The position numbers were made by a program, and so were the translations under genes. From Saccharomyces mikatae IFO 1815 (Eukaryota > Ascomycota > Saccharomycetes > Saccharomycetales > Saccharomycetaceae): 64,000 nt of DNA. The stretch is taken from positions 1-64,000 of the forward strand of contig NC_079270.1 in assembly GCF_947241705.1 (NCBI RefSeq). Direction: 5' to 3'. The first letter of the stretch is position 1. Every line of letters begins with the position of its first letter. Positions 50,541-59,392 of the stretch are shown here, in pieces. The notes below the pieces were generated by a model. The model did no database searches. It was not told the origin of the DNA and saw nothing but the letters and a program-made list of their open reading frames with translations.

Positions 50541-50890
50541 ATCTAAAGGTGTGAGCACAAATCAACCGTTACTGATTACTTCTGATTCTCTTGAAGACTA
50601 CTCCTCTCATTCCTCTATACATAAGTTGATCATCTTGGTACTTCTTCATGGTTGATGTTCGCCAGATATCACCAGCGGGGTAACCATATCAAACAATGGT
50701 ATAGCAATTGAAATATTATATGAAAATAGATACAAAGAAATGAATGACACGAGATACTGTCTCTCAGACACTTATACAAGTATTAACATAGAACGTTGGA
50801 TCATATACATAATGAGTAGATTATTGGGGAAGGTAGAATAGAGTAAAAACATAGAGTAGCGAATCGAAAAAAAAAAAAGATAATATAAAG
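50541..50890. other. SPT20 promoter and PEX11 3' region
   Basis: These 350 bp lie between two minus-strand genes. A poly-A tract is near 50869. No specific regulator site was recognised. Confidence 0.4.
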
Positions 50891-51601
50891 TCATGTCATT
50901 TTCCACATATCTTGCATACCAAGAATGGAAGTTACAACACCAGATAACGCAACATACTCCTCGCTGCTGGTTAAGTATCCCAAGTTGTTAAGGACGATAA
51001 ACGAGTCTGCAGCGTCCCAGAATAATCTTCTTAATGCAGAATACCTGTCTTGATAGGCCTTCCCTAATACTTTCTTGTGATCCTCTTGCTCACCACCTTG
51101 GTTTTGTGATTTTGCGTTCGTGAAGGCAGTGATTTGGACGTGCGATGTTTGAATCTTGCGAAGATCCATAGCCAAACCGCTTAAAAGACCAAACAACCAA
51201 CACCAATTGGACCACCGTGGTATTTTCTTACCAGTAAGGATAGTGACCGGAAGCACTTTCAGAATTCTTAAAAGATTGATCTGGTCTAACGACAAATATG
51301 CAGCGAAAAAAATATTTTTCAATACATTGCAGATTCTGACTACGTTGTCACTGGCTAATTTGTTGTCGTAAAACTTAGCAGCTGCTTGCAAGTGGCTTAA
51401 AGGTTTCAAAAACCTCAGAAACTTTCTTACTGTGGTAAATTGGGCTTGTAATTGCCTGGCCAAAACAGAGGAGTTCTGAACAGCCAAAAATCTGGCTAGA
51501 TACTGTAGCAATCTCAGAATCTTTTCTCTGCCAGCCGAACCATCTAAAAATTTGACAAATTTCGTCACAGAAGGATGATACACCACTGTATCGCAGACCA
51601 T
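50891..51601 (-). CDS. PEX11: PEX11, peroxisomal membrane elongation and division factor
   Basis: This 236-residue peroxisomal membrane protein promotes elongation and proliferation of peroxisomes when cells use fatty acids. It matches S. cerevisiae Pex11 along its whole length (FLDGSAGREKILRLLQYLARF at the amphipathic N-terminus, IPRWSNWCWLFGLLSGL in the middle, AADSFIVLNNLGYL near the end). The length is identical. The divergent 226-bp promoter shared with PSF3 holds a perfect oleate response element, which explains its known induction by Oaf1/Pip2. Confidence 0.96.
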   Translation of the reverse strand: MVCDTVVYHPSVTKFVKFLDGSAGREKILRLLQYLARFLAVQNSSVLARQLQAQFTTVRKFLRFLKPLSHLQAAAKFYDNKLASDNVVRICNVLKNIFFAAYLSLDQINLLRILKVLPVTILTGKKIPRWSNWCWLFGLLSGLAMDLRKIQTSHVQITAFTNAKSQNQGGEQEDHKKVLGKAYQDRYSALRRLFWDAADSFIVLNNLGYLTSSEEYVALSGVVTSILGMQDMWKMT

Positions 51602-51714
51602 GTTGATGTATATTACTTGTTGAGTTCTTTGAATTACTCTGAGTGGAAAGAATGACTAATCCTGTTGTTGGAGTCATTTCCCTTTTATATTAGTAAATGA
51701 TATATCCATCGCTT

Positions 51715-51737
51715 CGGGTGCTCCGAGATAAATGCCG
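51715..51737 (-). promoter_or_regulatory. Oleate response element of PEX11
   Basis: On the minus strand CGG-CAT-TTA, then 11 bases, then CCG: an exact fit to CGGN3TNAN9-12CCG, the Oaf1/Pip2 site. It is 114-136 bp upstream of the PEX11 ATG. Confidence 0.85.
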
Positions 51738-51743
51738 ACGCGT
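51738..51743. promoter_or_regulatory. MCB box (MBF) of PSF3
   Basis: ACGCGT starts at the base after the oleate element and 85 bp before the PSF3 ATG. MBF drives G1/S genes for DNA replication, so it fits PSF3. Confidence 0.7.
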
Positions 51744-51827
51744 AATGAAAATCGCAATGGAATTGGTTTTAGATTTGCTATTGTTATCGTTGTTCATGTT
51801 CTGGAAAAGAAGTCAAGTATAGGTGGG

Positions 51828-52412
51828 ATGGGATACTATGACATTGAGGATGTTCTAGCAGATGGGACAGACTTTCCTTGCAAGTTCCAATATGATATTC
51901 CGGGCCTTGGATATCTGGAAAACAACCCAGGACGACCCATAACGAAAAACACCAAACTAAATCTACCGTTGTGGTTAGCAAGAATCCTGGCAATTGTAGG
52001 CGGTGACGAAGTCCTGGTAGATGAAGATCCTGTACCGTTTGTGGAGCTTTTGCCCCCAGATATGTTTTCTACCAAAGTTGTGAACGCTATCAAGACAGAT
52101 CCCGTGGCCCTGGACTTACATTCGATAAATTCACATTTCTTTAGCTTGGCCATAAAATGGATAACTTTGTTTAGTGAAAAGGAGTTAGCCAATGTTGTTA
52201 GTGAGTTGCTTTTGCAGCGTGCACAAGAACTTAATCATCACGCTAGTAGTTTATCAATTGATCTCAATGCGGATTCGGCAGCAAAAAATCCAACAAATAC
52301 TAATATAGCAACAAGCACATTCTTGCTGAAACTAGACGAAATGGAAAAGGACATATATAGAAAGTCACACGAATCCTATAAAGAGACCAAAAAGTGGATG
52401 TTTAAAAAATAA
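51828..52412 (+). CDS. PSF3: PSF3, GINS replication complex subunit
   Basis: This 194-residue subunit of GINS is part of the CMG replicative helicase and works at forks with Cdc45 and Mcm2-7. The start is ATG 51828 (MGYYDIEDVLADG), matching S. cerevisiae in sequence and length. An upstream in-frame ATG at 51732 would add 32 residues, but that stretch overlaps the MCB box and the oleate element, so it is regulatory. The conserved FKYDIPGLG-like segment (FQYDIPGLGYLENN) and the helical C-terminus (ELLLQRAQELNHHA) are present. Confidence 0.95.
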   Translation: MGYYDIEDVLADGTDFPCKFQYDIPGLGYLENNPGRPITKNTKLNLPLWLARILAIVGGDEVLVDEDPVPFVELLPPDMFSTKVVNAIKTDPVALDLHSINSHFFSLAIKWITLFSEKELANVVSELLLQRAQELNHHASSLSIDLNADSAAKNPTNTNIATSTFLLKLDEMEKDIYRKSHESYKETKKWMFKK

Positions 52413-52520
52413 CACATTTTTTGTTTAGAAATACACTATATTATATAATTATAGAAAAAAGGCAATAACAATACAATATTACGTTTTTTCAAAGTCTTGT
52501 TTCCCACTTTCCACCCCTTC
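52413..52520. terminator. Convergent PSF3/CTR9 3' region
   Basis: This 108-bp AT-rich spacer (TATATTATATAATTATAG) serves the 3' ends of both genes. Confidence 0.5.
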
Positions 52521-55500
52521 TTAGAACAACCCATCGTTGTCGTCATTATCTTTGATGTCATCATTATCATCTTTTTTGTTTTGTTCCGACCCACTCATCT
52601 GTGCTTCTTCCTCATCACTATCTTCAATAAACTCACTCGATAATTGTGATTTTTTCCCCTTATTATGAGAAGGCTTTTTCACTACATCATCTTCATCTTC
52701 GTCGCTATCAGAGACCGTCTTTTTAACAGCTTTCCTTTTTTTGGATTCATCATCATTTTTTGTTTTTGTTGATCTCCTTCTTTTTTGTCTAGGCTTTTCT
52801 TCGTCATATTCATTGTCCTTTTCAGAAAGGTCTGAATCGTCCTTAACAGTGTGTTCACTTATGGCCATGGCTTCACGCTCTTGAATTAACTTTTGTGCTT
52901 CATCTTGCAATCTCCTGTACTCCTCCGCTTGTTTTTCCAATTTCAAACGTCTGGCTACCTCTTCTTGTTTCATTCTTTCTTGTTCTTTTAATTCGTTTTC
53001 TTCCAGAATTTTACGTGCTTCATCAATTTTAGCGTTCTGCTCTTTTTCAAAATCTTCTTGCTCATTCAAAGAACGTTCTAATGCACTTTTCATGGTGGTC
53101 TCACCCAATTGAATACGTTGTTCCAATTCCTCCTTAGGAATCATATTAAATTCTTTCAAGTCATTCAACTCTTTAAACAGTTCCAAACCTTCTTTCAAAC
53201 CTTCCAAGGAATCCCTGATTTGCTGAATTGTCCTAAATTTAGGATTTGATCTTCTTAAAGTTTCTGCTATCTGAAACTGTAACAAAGCTATATTAAACTT
53301 AACACTAGGAATGAACTTACTTTTATAAGACTCTTTAACGAAAAGATCTAAAGCTGTTTTAGCATTCTCTAACGCTTTTTGGTAAAAACTTACAGATCTT
53401 TCTTTAATAGCACGTGCATACCAAGCTCTGCCCAATAAGTTCAGAATATGCGGTCTTGTATTTTTATTCTCGAATTTTTTCAAAACTAGTTCATAATTTT
53501 CAATGGCTTTACCATATTCGCGCATTTCCAAATAGCAATGTGCAAGATTCAATTGAACATCTTCATTATCTAAAGAGTCTCTTACTTTCCTCAAAATCTC
53601 CAAAGCAGGTCCCATCCTTTTACTTTCTGCAAAAATGATTGCAACACCTTGAGCGGCAAATATATTGAACGGATCGACTTGTAAGACTTTCTGATATAAT
53701 TGAATGGCTTTCAAATAAGAATGCTTCGATTTTTCTTGTTCCTTTGGATTTCTCGACTTTTTTCCATCTCTAGCAATAGTTACGTATAGATTAGCTAAAG
53801 AGATTAGGGCATAAGCGTCATGAGAATTATATTTCACCAAGGTTTCCTTGTTATGACTTGTGCTCTTTTCGTTGTTTTTTCTTTCTTTGCTATTTTTTAA
53901 GTACCAACCATAAAATGAACGAATCTCTAGATCTGACTTGTTCACTCCTAACAAATTATTCATTTCTGTACTCATAGTCGAATCGTCAATTTCTGACTGT
54001 GCAAATTTGAGGTACAAATTTCTTATTCTTGCTGCAATATAAGTCGGGTGTGAAGATATAATCTGGGAATATATAGATTCCGATTTTTCGCATTCATTTT
54101 TCTCGTTAGTCCTAGCAATGTTATATTCCAATGTAATGCTGACACTATTGTCTGTATTACTAACTCTTGCCTTTGCTTGTTTAAAAAAGTCATCAGCTTT
54201 CGCGAAGTCACCGTTAATGAAGTGGTAACAAGCCAAATTATTGAGTACTTCCAACGGAATTTCTTTCTTGATGAATTCCATTTCCTCCAAAGCTTTGGAG
54301 AGATGATCTAAGGAAGTTTTATATTGGTTCTGTGATTCATAAAGTTGAGACATAACAAGAGAAGCTCTGGAGATAATTAATTGATTTTTTGTGGCAAGCG
54401 CTAATTTCACGTATCTTTCTAAATACTTTAAAGCCTTTTCATTTAGAATGGTTTGTTCTTTGGAAGGGGTGTTTTTTGCAGCGCTAGCATCAAAGGCTTT
54501 ACCGGCATAAAGCATGCCCAGGATATAGTTTAATTCCTGTAGATTTTCATTTGTCTTGTATAAATTTTCAAAAGTAATAATACTTTCCTCCAATAAGTTG
54601 CTTTTTATCTGAGTCTGGCCCAGCCCTAATTTCGCCAGCAAGTTTTCTTCATTTTTTTTTAAACTTTCTTGAAACATGATGAAGGATTTACGATAATCAC
54701 CTAATGCATAATGTGCCCTACCGCACCAAAATGAAGATTCAGATAGGACAGTTTTGGCTATTAAGGAGCTCATTTTCAAGATTTTGTGATGATAAATATT
54801 TAAAACAGTTTGATAATCGCCTTTAAAGTAGTAGTAAGTTTGTAATAAGGTTAACAAAACAGGATTATGCTGGTTCTCGGAAAAAATATTGTTCAAGTCA
54901 CTCAATGCCTTCGAAAAGGCTTCCTTAAATGTTGTGTCATTCGTAGAATTGGTTAAGGAGTCATAAAACTCACCTAATAGTACCAATATTGAGGCACTTG
55001 TGTTCTTTGGATTTATTTGTAGAGCTCTTTGCCACGATTTAATCGCCATTTTTGGATCCTTTAATTGCCAAAAGCACAGACCAATTCCAATACGAGGATC
55101 CGGTTGTAGCACAGGGTTGATAACCAGTAATTCTTGGAAAATTTTCAAACCAGCCATATAGTTCTTCTTTTGGTATAACAATTTTGCCCTTAGAAGTAAA
55201 AATAAACAATTGGGTTTCGATTGTCTACCGGACCTATGATCTTCGGCATGAATACTCTTCACAAACAAGTCTGAGGTTTCCAAGGCCTTATCATAATGGC
55301 CACGCTGGTAATATAGCTCGACTGTGGCTAACATATTACCAATCCATGTAGGGTCAAATCCAATAGCATCCTTTAAATTTAATTCAGCTTGGGTGAGTTC
55401 ATGTTCTTTTGTTTCCACACTAAGAGATTGTCTCTTGGCTAAATTCAAATGCGCCCAGGTTAAAAATGTATGCAATGATGCTCTTTCAGAGTTTTGAAAA

Positions 55501-55754
55501 ACATCTAAGGCCATTTCAATTAGTTTAATACCTTCGTTGGTTTTCCCATGATTGCAATAGGCAAGAGCAATGGTCAACCAATGTTCCTTCTCAGAATTTT
55601 CCTCAACTAGTAAAGTCTTCAAATCTGTAGGATCATCCGGCAAATCGGTTTCTAAATCGATGCCCACCAATTCTTCCGAGGCCTTCAGTGGGATATCTAA
55701 GGAAGTGGGCCATTCCATAGACGGGTACCCTTCGACTTTAATTGCGTTTGCCAT
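52521..55754 (-). CDS. CTR9: CTR9, Paf1 transcription elongation complex subunit
   Basis: This 1077-residue scaffold of the Paf1 complex couples RNA polymerase II elongation to H2B ubiquitination and H3 methylation. ATG 55754 (MANAIKVEGYPSMEW) gives exactly the S. cerevisiae length; the upstream GTG is ignored. Tandem TPR repeats run from about 60 to 830 (for example ALKYLERYVKLAL, ALGDYRKSFIMFQESL, KAIQLYQKVLQVDPFN). A charged coiled region lies at about 900-975 (EEFEKEQ-like, EARKILEENELKEQ). The Lys/Arg- and acid-rich tail (KKRKAVKK, SDEDEDD) is typical. The protein is nuclear. Confidence 0.96.
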   Translation of the reverse strand: MANAIKVEGYPSMEWPTSLDIPLKASEELVGIDLETDLPDDPTDLKTLLVEENSEKEHWLTIALAYCNHGKTNEGIKLIEMALDVFQNSERASLHTFLTWAHLNLAKRQSLSVETKEHELTQAELNLKDAIGFDPTWIGNMLATVELYYQRGHYDKALETSDLFVKSIHAEDHRSGRQSKPNCLFLLLRAKLLYQKKNYMAGLKIFQELLVINPVLQPDPRIGIGLCFWQLKDPKMAIKSWQRALQINPKNTSASILVLLGEFYDSLTNSTNDTTFKEAFSKALSDLNNIFSENQHNPVLLTLLQTYYYFKGDYQTVLNIYHHKILKMSSLIAKTVLSESSFWCGRAHYALGDYRKSFIMFQESLKKNEENLLAKLGLGQTQIKSNLLEESIITFENLYKTNENLQELNYILGMLYAGKAFDASAAKNTPSKEQTILNEKALKYLERYVKLALATKNQLIISRASLVMSQLYESQNQYKTSLDHLSKALEEMEFIKKEIPLEVLNNLACYHFINGDFAKADDFFKQAKARVSNTDNSVSITLEYNIARTNEKNECEKSESIYSQIISSHPTYIAARIRNLYLKFAQSEIDDSTMSTEMNNLLGVNKSDLEIRSFYGWYLKNSKERKNNEKSTSHNKETLVKYNSHDAYALISLANLYVTIARDGKKSRNPKEQEKSKHSYLKAIQLYQKVLQVDPFNIFAAQGVAIIFAESKRMGPALEILRKVRDSLDNEDVQLNLAHCYLEMREYGKAIENYELVLKKFENKNTRPHILNLLGRAWYARAIKERSVSFYQKALENAKTALDLFVKESYKSKFIPSVKFNIALLQFQIAETLRRSNPKFRTIQQIRDSLEGLKEGLELFKELNDLKEFNMIPKEELEQRIQLGETTMKSALERSLNEQEDFEKEQNAKIDEARKILEENELKEQERMKQEEVARRLKLEKQAEEYRRLQDEAQKLIQEREAMAISEHTVKDDSDLSEKDNEYDEEKPRQKRRRSTKTKNDDESKKRKAVKKTVSDSDEDEDDVVKKPSHNKGKKSQLSSEFIEDSDEEEAQMSGSEQNKKDDNDDIKDNDDNDGLF

Positions 55755-56058
55755 ATCAATTTTTTGTTCCCAACACAAATGGACTAGGCTATTGGAACTT
55801 TGCACAGAAACACCCTTATGATGGTTTTAGAACTTTATTAATAGCACTCTATAATTCTAATATTATCCTCTTTTCCTTTAAAACTGAATAATTTTTCGTT
55901 CGAGGAAAAGTCACATTACGGGTAACAAACGAATTGTAACATGAAAATTTTCAGTAACATAGCGATGAGCTTAAAGCATATTTGTTGATTAGCGAGGAAG
56001 ATATAGATCTCTGCTATCTAGACCATGTGTGCGGTCAGGACTAAGGAAATTAAAAGTG
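55755..56058. promoter_or_regulatory. Divergent CTR9/NOP8 promoter
   Basis: This 304-bp region contains a Reb1 site CGGGTAA (55919-55925), an RRPE-type TGAAAATTTTCA (55942-55953) and a PAC motif GCGATGAG (55962-55969). RRPE plus PAC is the standard pair of ribosome-biogenesis genes, fitting NOP8. Confidence 0.8.
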
Positions 56059-57498
56059 ATGAATAGCTTGATTCAAAAGAGAGTTTTTGTCGGCAACATC
56101 TTTCAAAATGCAGACGATTGTTATTCAGAATTACTAGATCGGTTTGGCAAATTTGGTGACTGCAAAGACGCTCAGTTTGAAAAACATAATCACTTTGCGT
56201 TCATTAATGTGAAATTTAACGATGAGACAGCTTTCAACAGGTTGAAAAAGAGCTTTAATAATGTCAAGTTCAAAGGAAACATTTTGAAGATTGATGAAGC
56301 AAAGCCAAATTGGGAAACTAGCTGGGCGGAACAACATGCAAAGGACATCAAGGAAGATATTATTCAAAATCTTAAAATGAAAAAAAAGAATTGGGAACAT
56401 TATAAGAAGATGGAAAATGTAGCGAAAACCTGGAAGGATCATAAAGAAGTTATTGCAGGTAGAATGAGGGAAGCACCAAGGAAAAGAGGGCAAACGAGAA
56501 ACATCACGTTCAGGATTAATGTTAATGGATCATTGAAAGTTTATAAATGTTATAAAACTAAGTTGTGGGGTTATGAAAGAAACAAAGAATTAAACGATCT
56601 TGTGTACAAATTTACAAATAATTTCTGGAAAAACGGGTATAATCATATTGTTGATAGACTGGATTACAGTCGTGCGGCCAAACCCGTTAGGTTCACTAAT
56701 GGGCTGAAGCAGTTAACCATATCAAAAGATGAAAACGCTAGTGATGAGAAGACAGACAGCGAGGAGAATATGTCAGAAGAAGAGAAGGAGAAAAACAACG
56801 TTATTCTGAACGACTTATTAAAGGAGTTTGATTTTGATAAGCCAATGCCTCTAAATGACTCCGACGAAGAGCACCTGGCAGAACAGGAGGGGAAAGAAGC
56901 AGATGCTCCAGAAGATGAGGACGTTGAACTGGAAAAAGTTTCCGAAGTAAATGTTCCAGAAGAAGAGGGCGCCCTACCAGAAGAGACTTCAAACAAAAAG
57001 AAAGAACACCACGACGATGGACAAAAGGATCAAGAATTTATTCCAACTTTTTCCAAAGAAGTTGGTCAAGGTACAATAAGCAACACCGAGACATTAAGAA
57101 ACATATTTAACCCAACCGAGACGGAATCTGTATCGCAATTCAAATTAATTGAAGATTCAGATAATGATATTGATCATGGGAAAGATGTTGACGTGAACGA
57201 GCAGGAGAAGGAAGTAAATAAATCTCACAGATCAGACGCCACATCTCCGTTATCGCAGACGTCTAAAGATAAGGATAATAAAAACTTCTTATTTTTTCCT
57301 CATTTGCAGTCGCCATTTTTAGTAGGGCAAACGCAACTGAGTAAAGTACGGGCTAGTGGGAAAGAAACAACACTATCGAACTGGGATGAGGAGTTTTGGG
57401 CTAACAGAGGTAATTGGACCCGTGATATGAGGCGCAAAATGAAAGATGCATTGAAGCACCGTAAAAGAAAACAATCAAAAAACGGGTTTCTTTTATAG
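56059..57498 (+). CDS. NOP8: NOP8, nucleolar 60S biogenesis factor
   Basis: This 479-residue RRM protein is needed for 27S pre-rRNA processing and 60S assembly; it binds Nip7 in S. cerevisiae. The start is ATG 56059 (MNSLIQKR), as in the reference (484 residues). The RRM covers about 8-80 with RVFVGNIF (RNP2-like) and HFAFINVKF (RNP1-like). A conserved basic middle (KMKKKNWEHYKKM, AGRMREAPRKRG) and a central acidic region (about 230-320), variable in length, follow. A conserved C-terminus (NWDEEFWANRGNWTRDMRR, KHRKRKQ) closes it. It is tail-to-tail with RIB4, with only 43 bp between stops. Confidence 0.95.
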   Translation: MNSLIQKRVFVGNIFQNADDCYSELLDRFGKFGDCKDAQFEKHNHFAFINVKFNDETAFNRLKKSFNNVKFKGNILKIDEAKPNWETSWAEQHAKDIKEDIIQNLKMKKKNWEHYKKMENVAKTWKDHKEVIAGRMREAPRKRGQTRNITFRINVNGSLKVYKCYKTKLWGYERNKELNDLVYKFTNNFWKNGYNHIVDRLDYSRAAKPVRFTNGLKQLTISKDENASDEKTDSEENMSEEEKEKNNVILNDLLKEFDFDKPMPLNDSDEEHLAEQEGKEADAPEDEDVELEKVSEVNVPEEEGALPEETSNKKKEHHDDGQKDQEFIPTFSKEVGQGTISNTETLRNIFNPTETESVSQFKLIEDSDNDIDHGKDVDVNEQEKEVNKSHRSDATSPLSQTSKDKDNKNFLFFPHLQSPFLVGQTQLSKVRASGKETTLSNWDEEFWANRGNWTRDMRRKMKDALKHRKRKQSKNGFLL

Positions 57499-57541
57499 TG
57501 AGTATGTACATGTATATAATTTTGACATCTCTATCGCTTTC

Positions 57542-58485
<944 letters not shown>

Positions 58486-59208
58486 ATGTCCACATTCACA
58501 TTTCCGGGCGATAAACTGCCTGTAGACCCTATTTTACCCGTCAAGCTAGGTCCTGGTATATACTGTGATCCCGATGATCAAGAAATACGGCCCGTTAATA
58601 CAGGTATCTTGCATGTTTCCACTAAGGGCAAAAGCGGTGTTCAGGCTGTATGTATAGACTATTCCAGTAGGAGATACGTACCATCAGTAAACGATTTTGT
58701 GATTGGAATAATCACGGGAACGTTTTCAGATAGTTATAAAGTTTCGCTGCAAAATTTCTCATCCAGTGTTTCGTTGTCCTATATGGCATTCCCTAATGCT
58801 TCGAAGAAAAACAGACCAACGTTGCAAGTGGGTGATCTAGTATATGCAAGAGTTTGTACAGCAGAAAAGGAACTAGAAGCTGAAATAGAATGTTTTGACT
58901 CAACTACGGGACGCGATGCTGGTTTCGGATTATTAGAAGATGGTATGACTATAGACGTAAGTTTGAATTTCGCACGCCAGTTACTTTTTAACAATGACTT
59001 TCCCCTATTAAAAGTGTTAGCTTCGCATACCAAGTATGAGATTGCCATCGGTCTCAATGGGAAGATTTGGGTAAAATGCGACGACTTATCTAATACTTTA
59101 GCTTGTTATAGAACTATAATGGAGTCTTGTGAAAAAAATGATATGACTACGTTCAAGGATATAGCAAAAAAACAATTCGAAGAAGTACTCACCGTTAAAG
59201 AAGAGTAG
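58486..59208 (+). CDS. RRP40: RRP40, RNA exosome cap subunit
   Basis: This 240-residue exosome cap protein has an N-terminal domain (GPGIYCDP), an S1 domain (VPSVNDFVIGII to about residue 150) and a KH-type domain with GLNGKIWVK. With Rrp4 and Csl4 it feeds RNA into the Rrp44 and Rrp6 nucleases in nucleus and cytoplasm. Length is the same as S. cerevisiae. Confidence 0.96.
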   Translation: MSTFTFPGDKLPVDPILPVKLGPGIYCDPDDQEIRPVNTGILHVSTKGKSGVQAVCIDYSSRRYVPSVNDFVIGIITGTFSDSYKVSLQNFSSSVSLSYMAFPNASKKNRPTLQVGDLVYARVCTAEKELEAEIECFDSTTGRDAGFGLLEDGMTIDVSLNFARQLLFNNDFPLLKVLASHTKYEIAIGLNGKIWVKCDDLSNTLACYRTIMESCEKNDMTTFKDIAKKQFEEVLTVKEE

Positions 59209-59392
59209 ACGATCATGTATAATTAAATATATAACCATATCAATATTATTATATTATTATTATCACACTTTTTTTCCACCAGTAGTGTCTTGCGAAAAAG
59301 CGATGGGAAAAAAGTTTCAAAGCCATCTCATCTCATCATGATTTACATATGAACATATAATCCAGACGAATACAGTGCCTACATCTAACACA

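Noticed and set aside
51732-51827. Upstream ATG for PSF3
   Set aside because: It would put the MCB box and oleate element inside the coding region, and known PSF3 starts at MGYYD.
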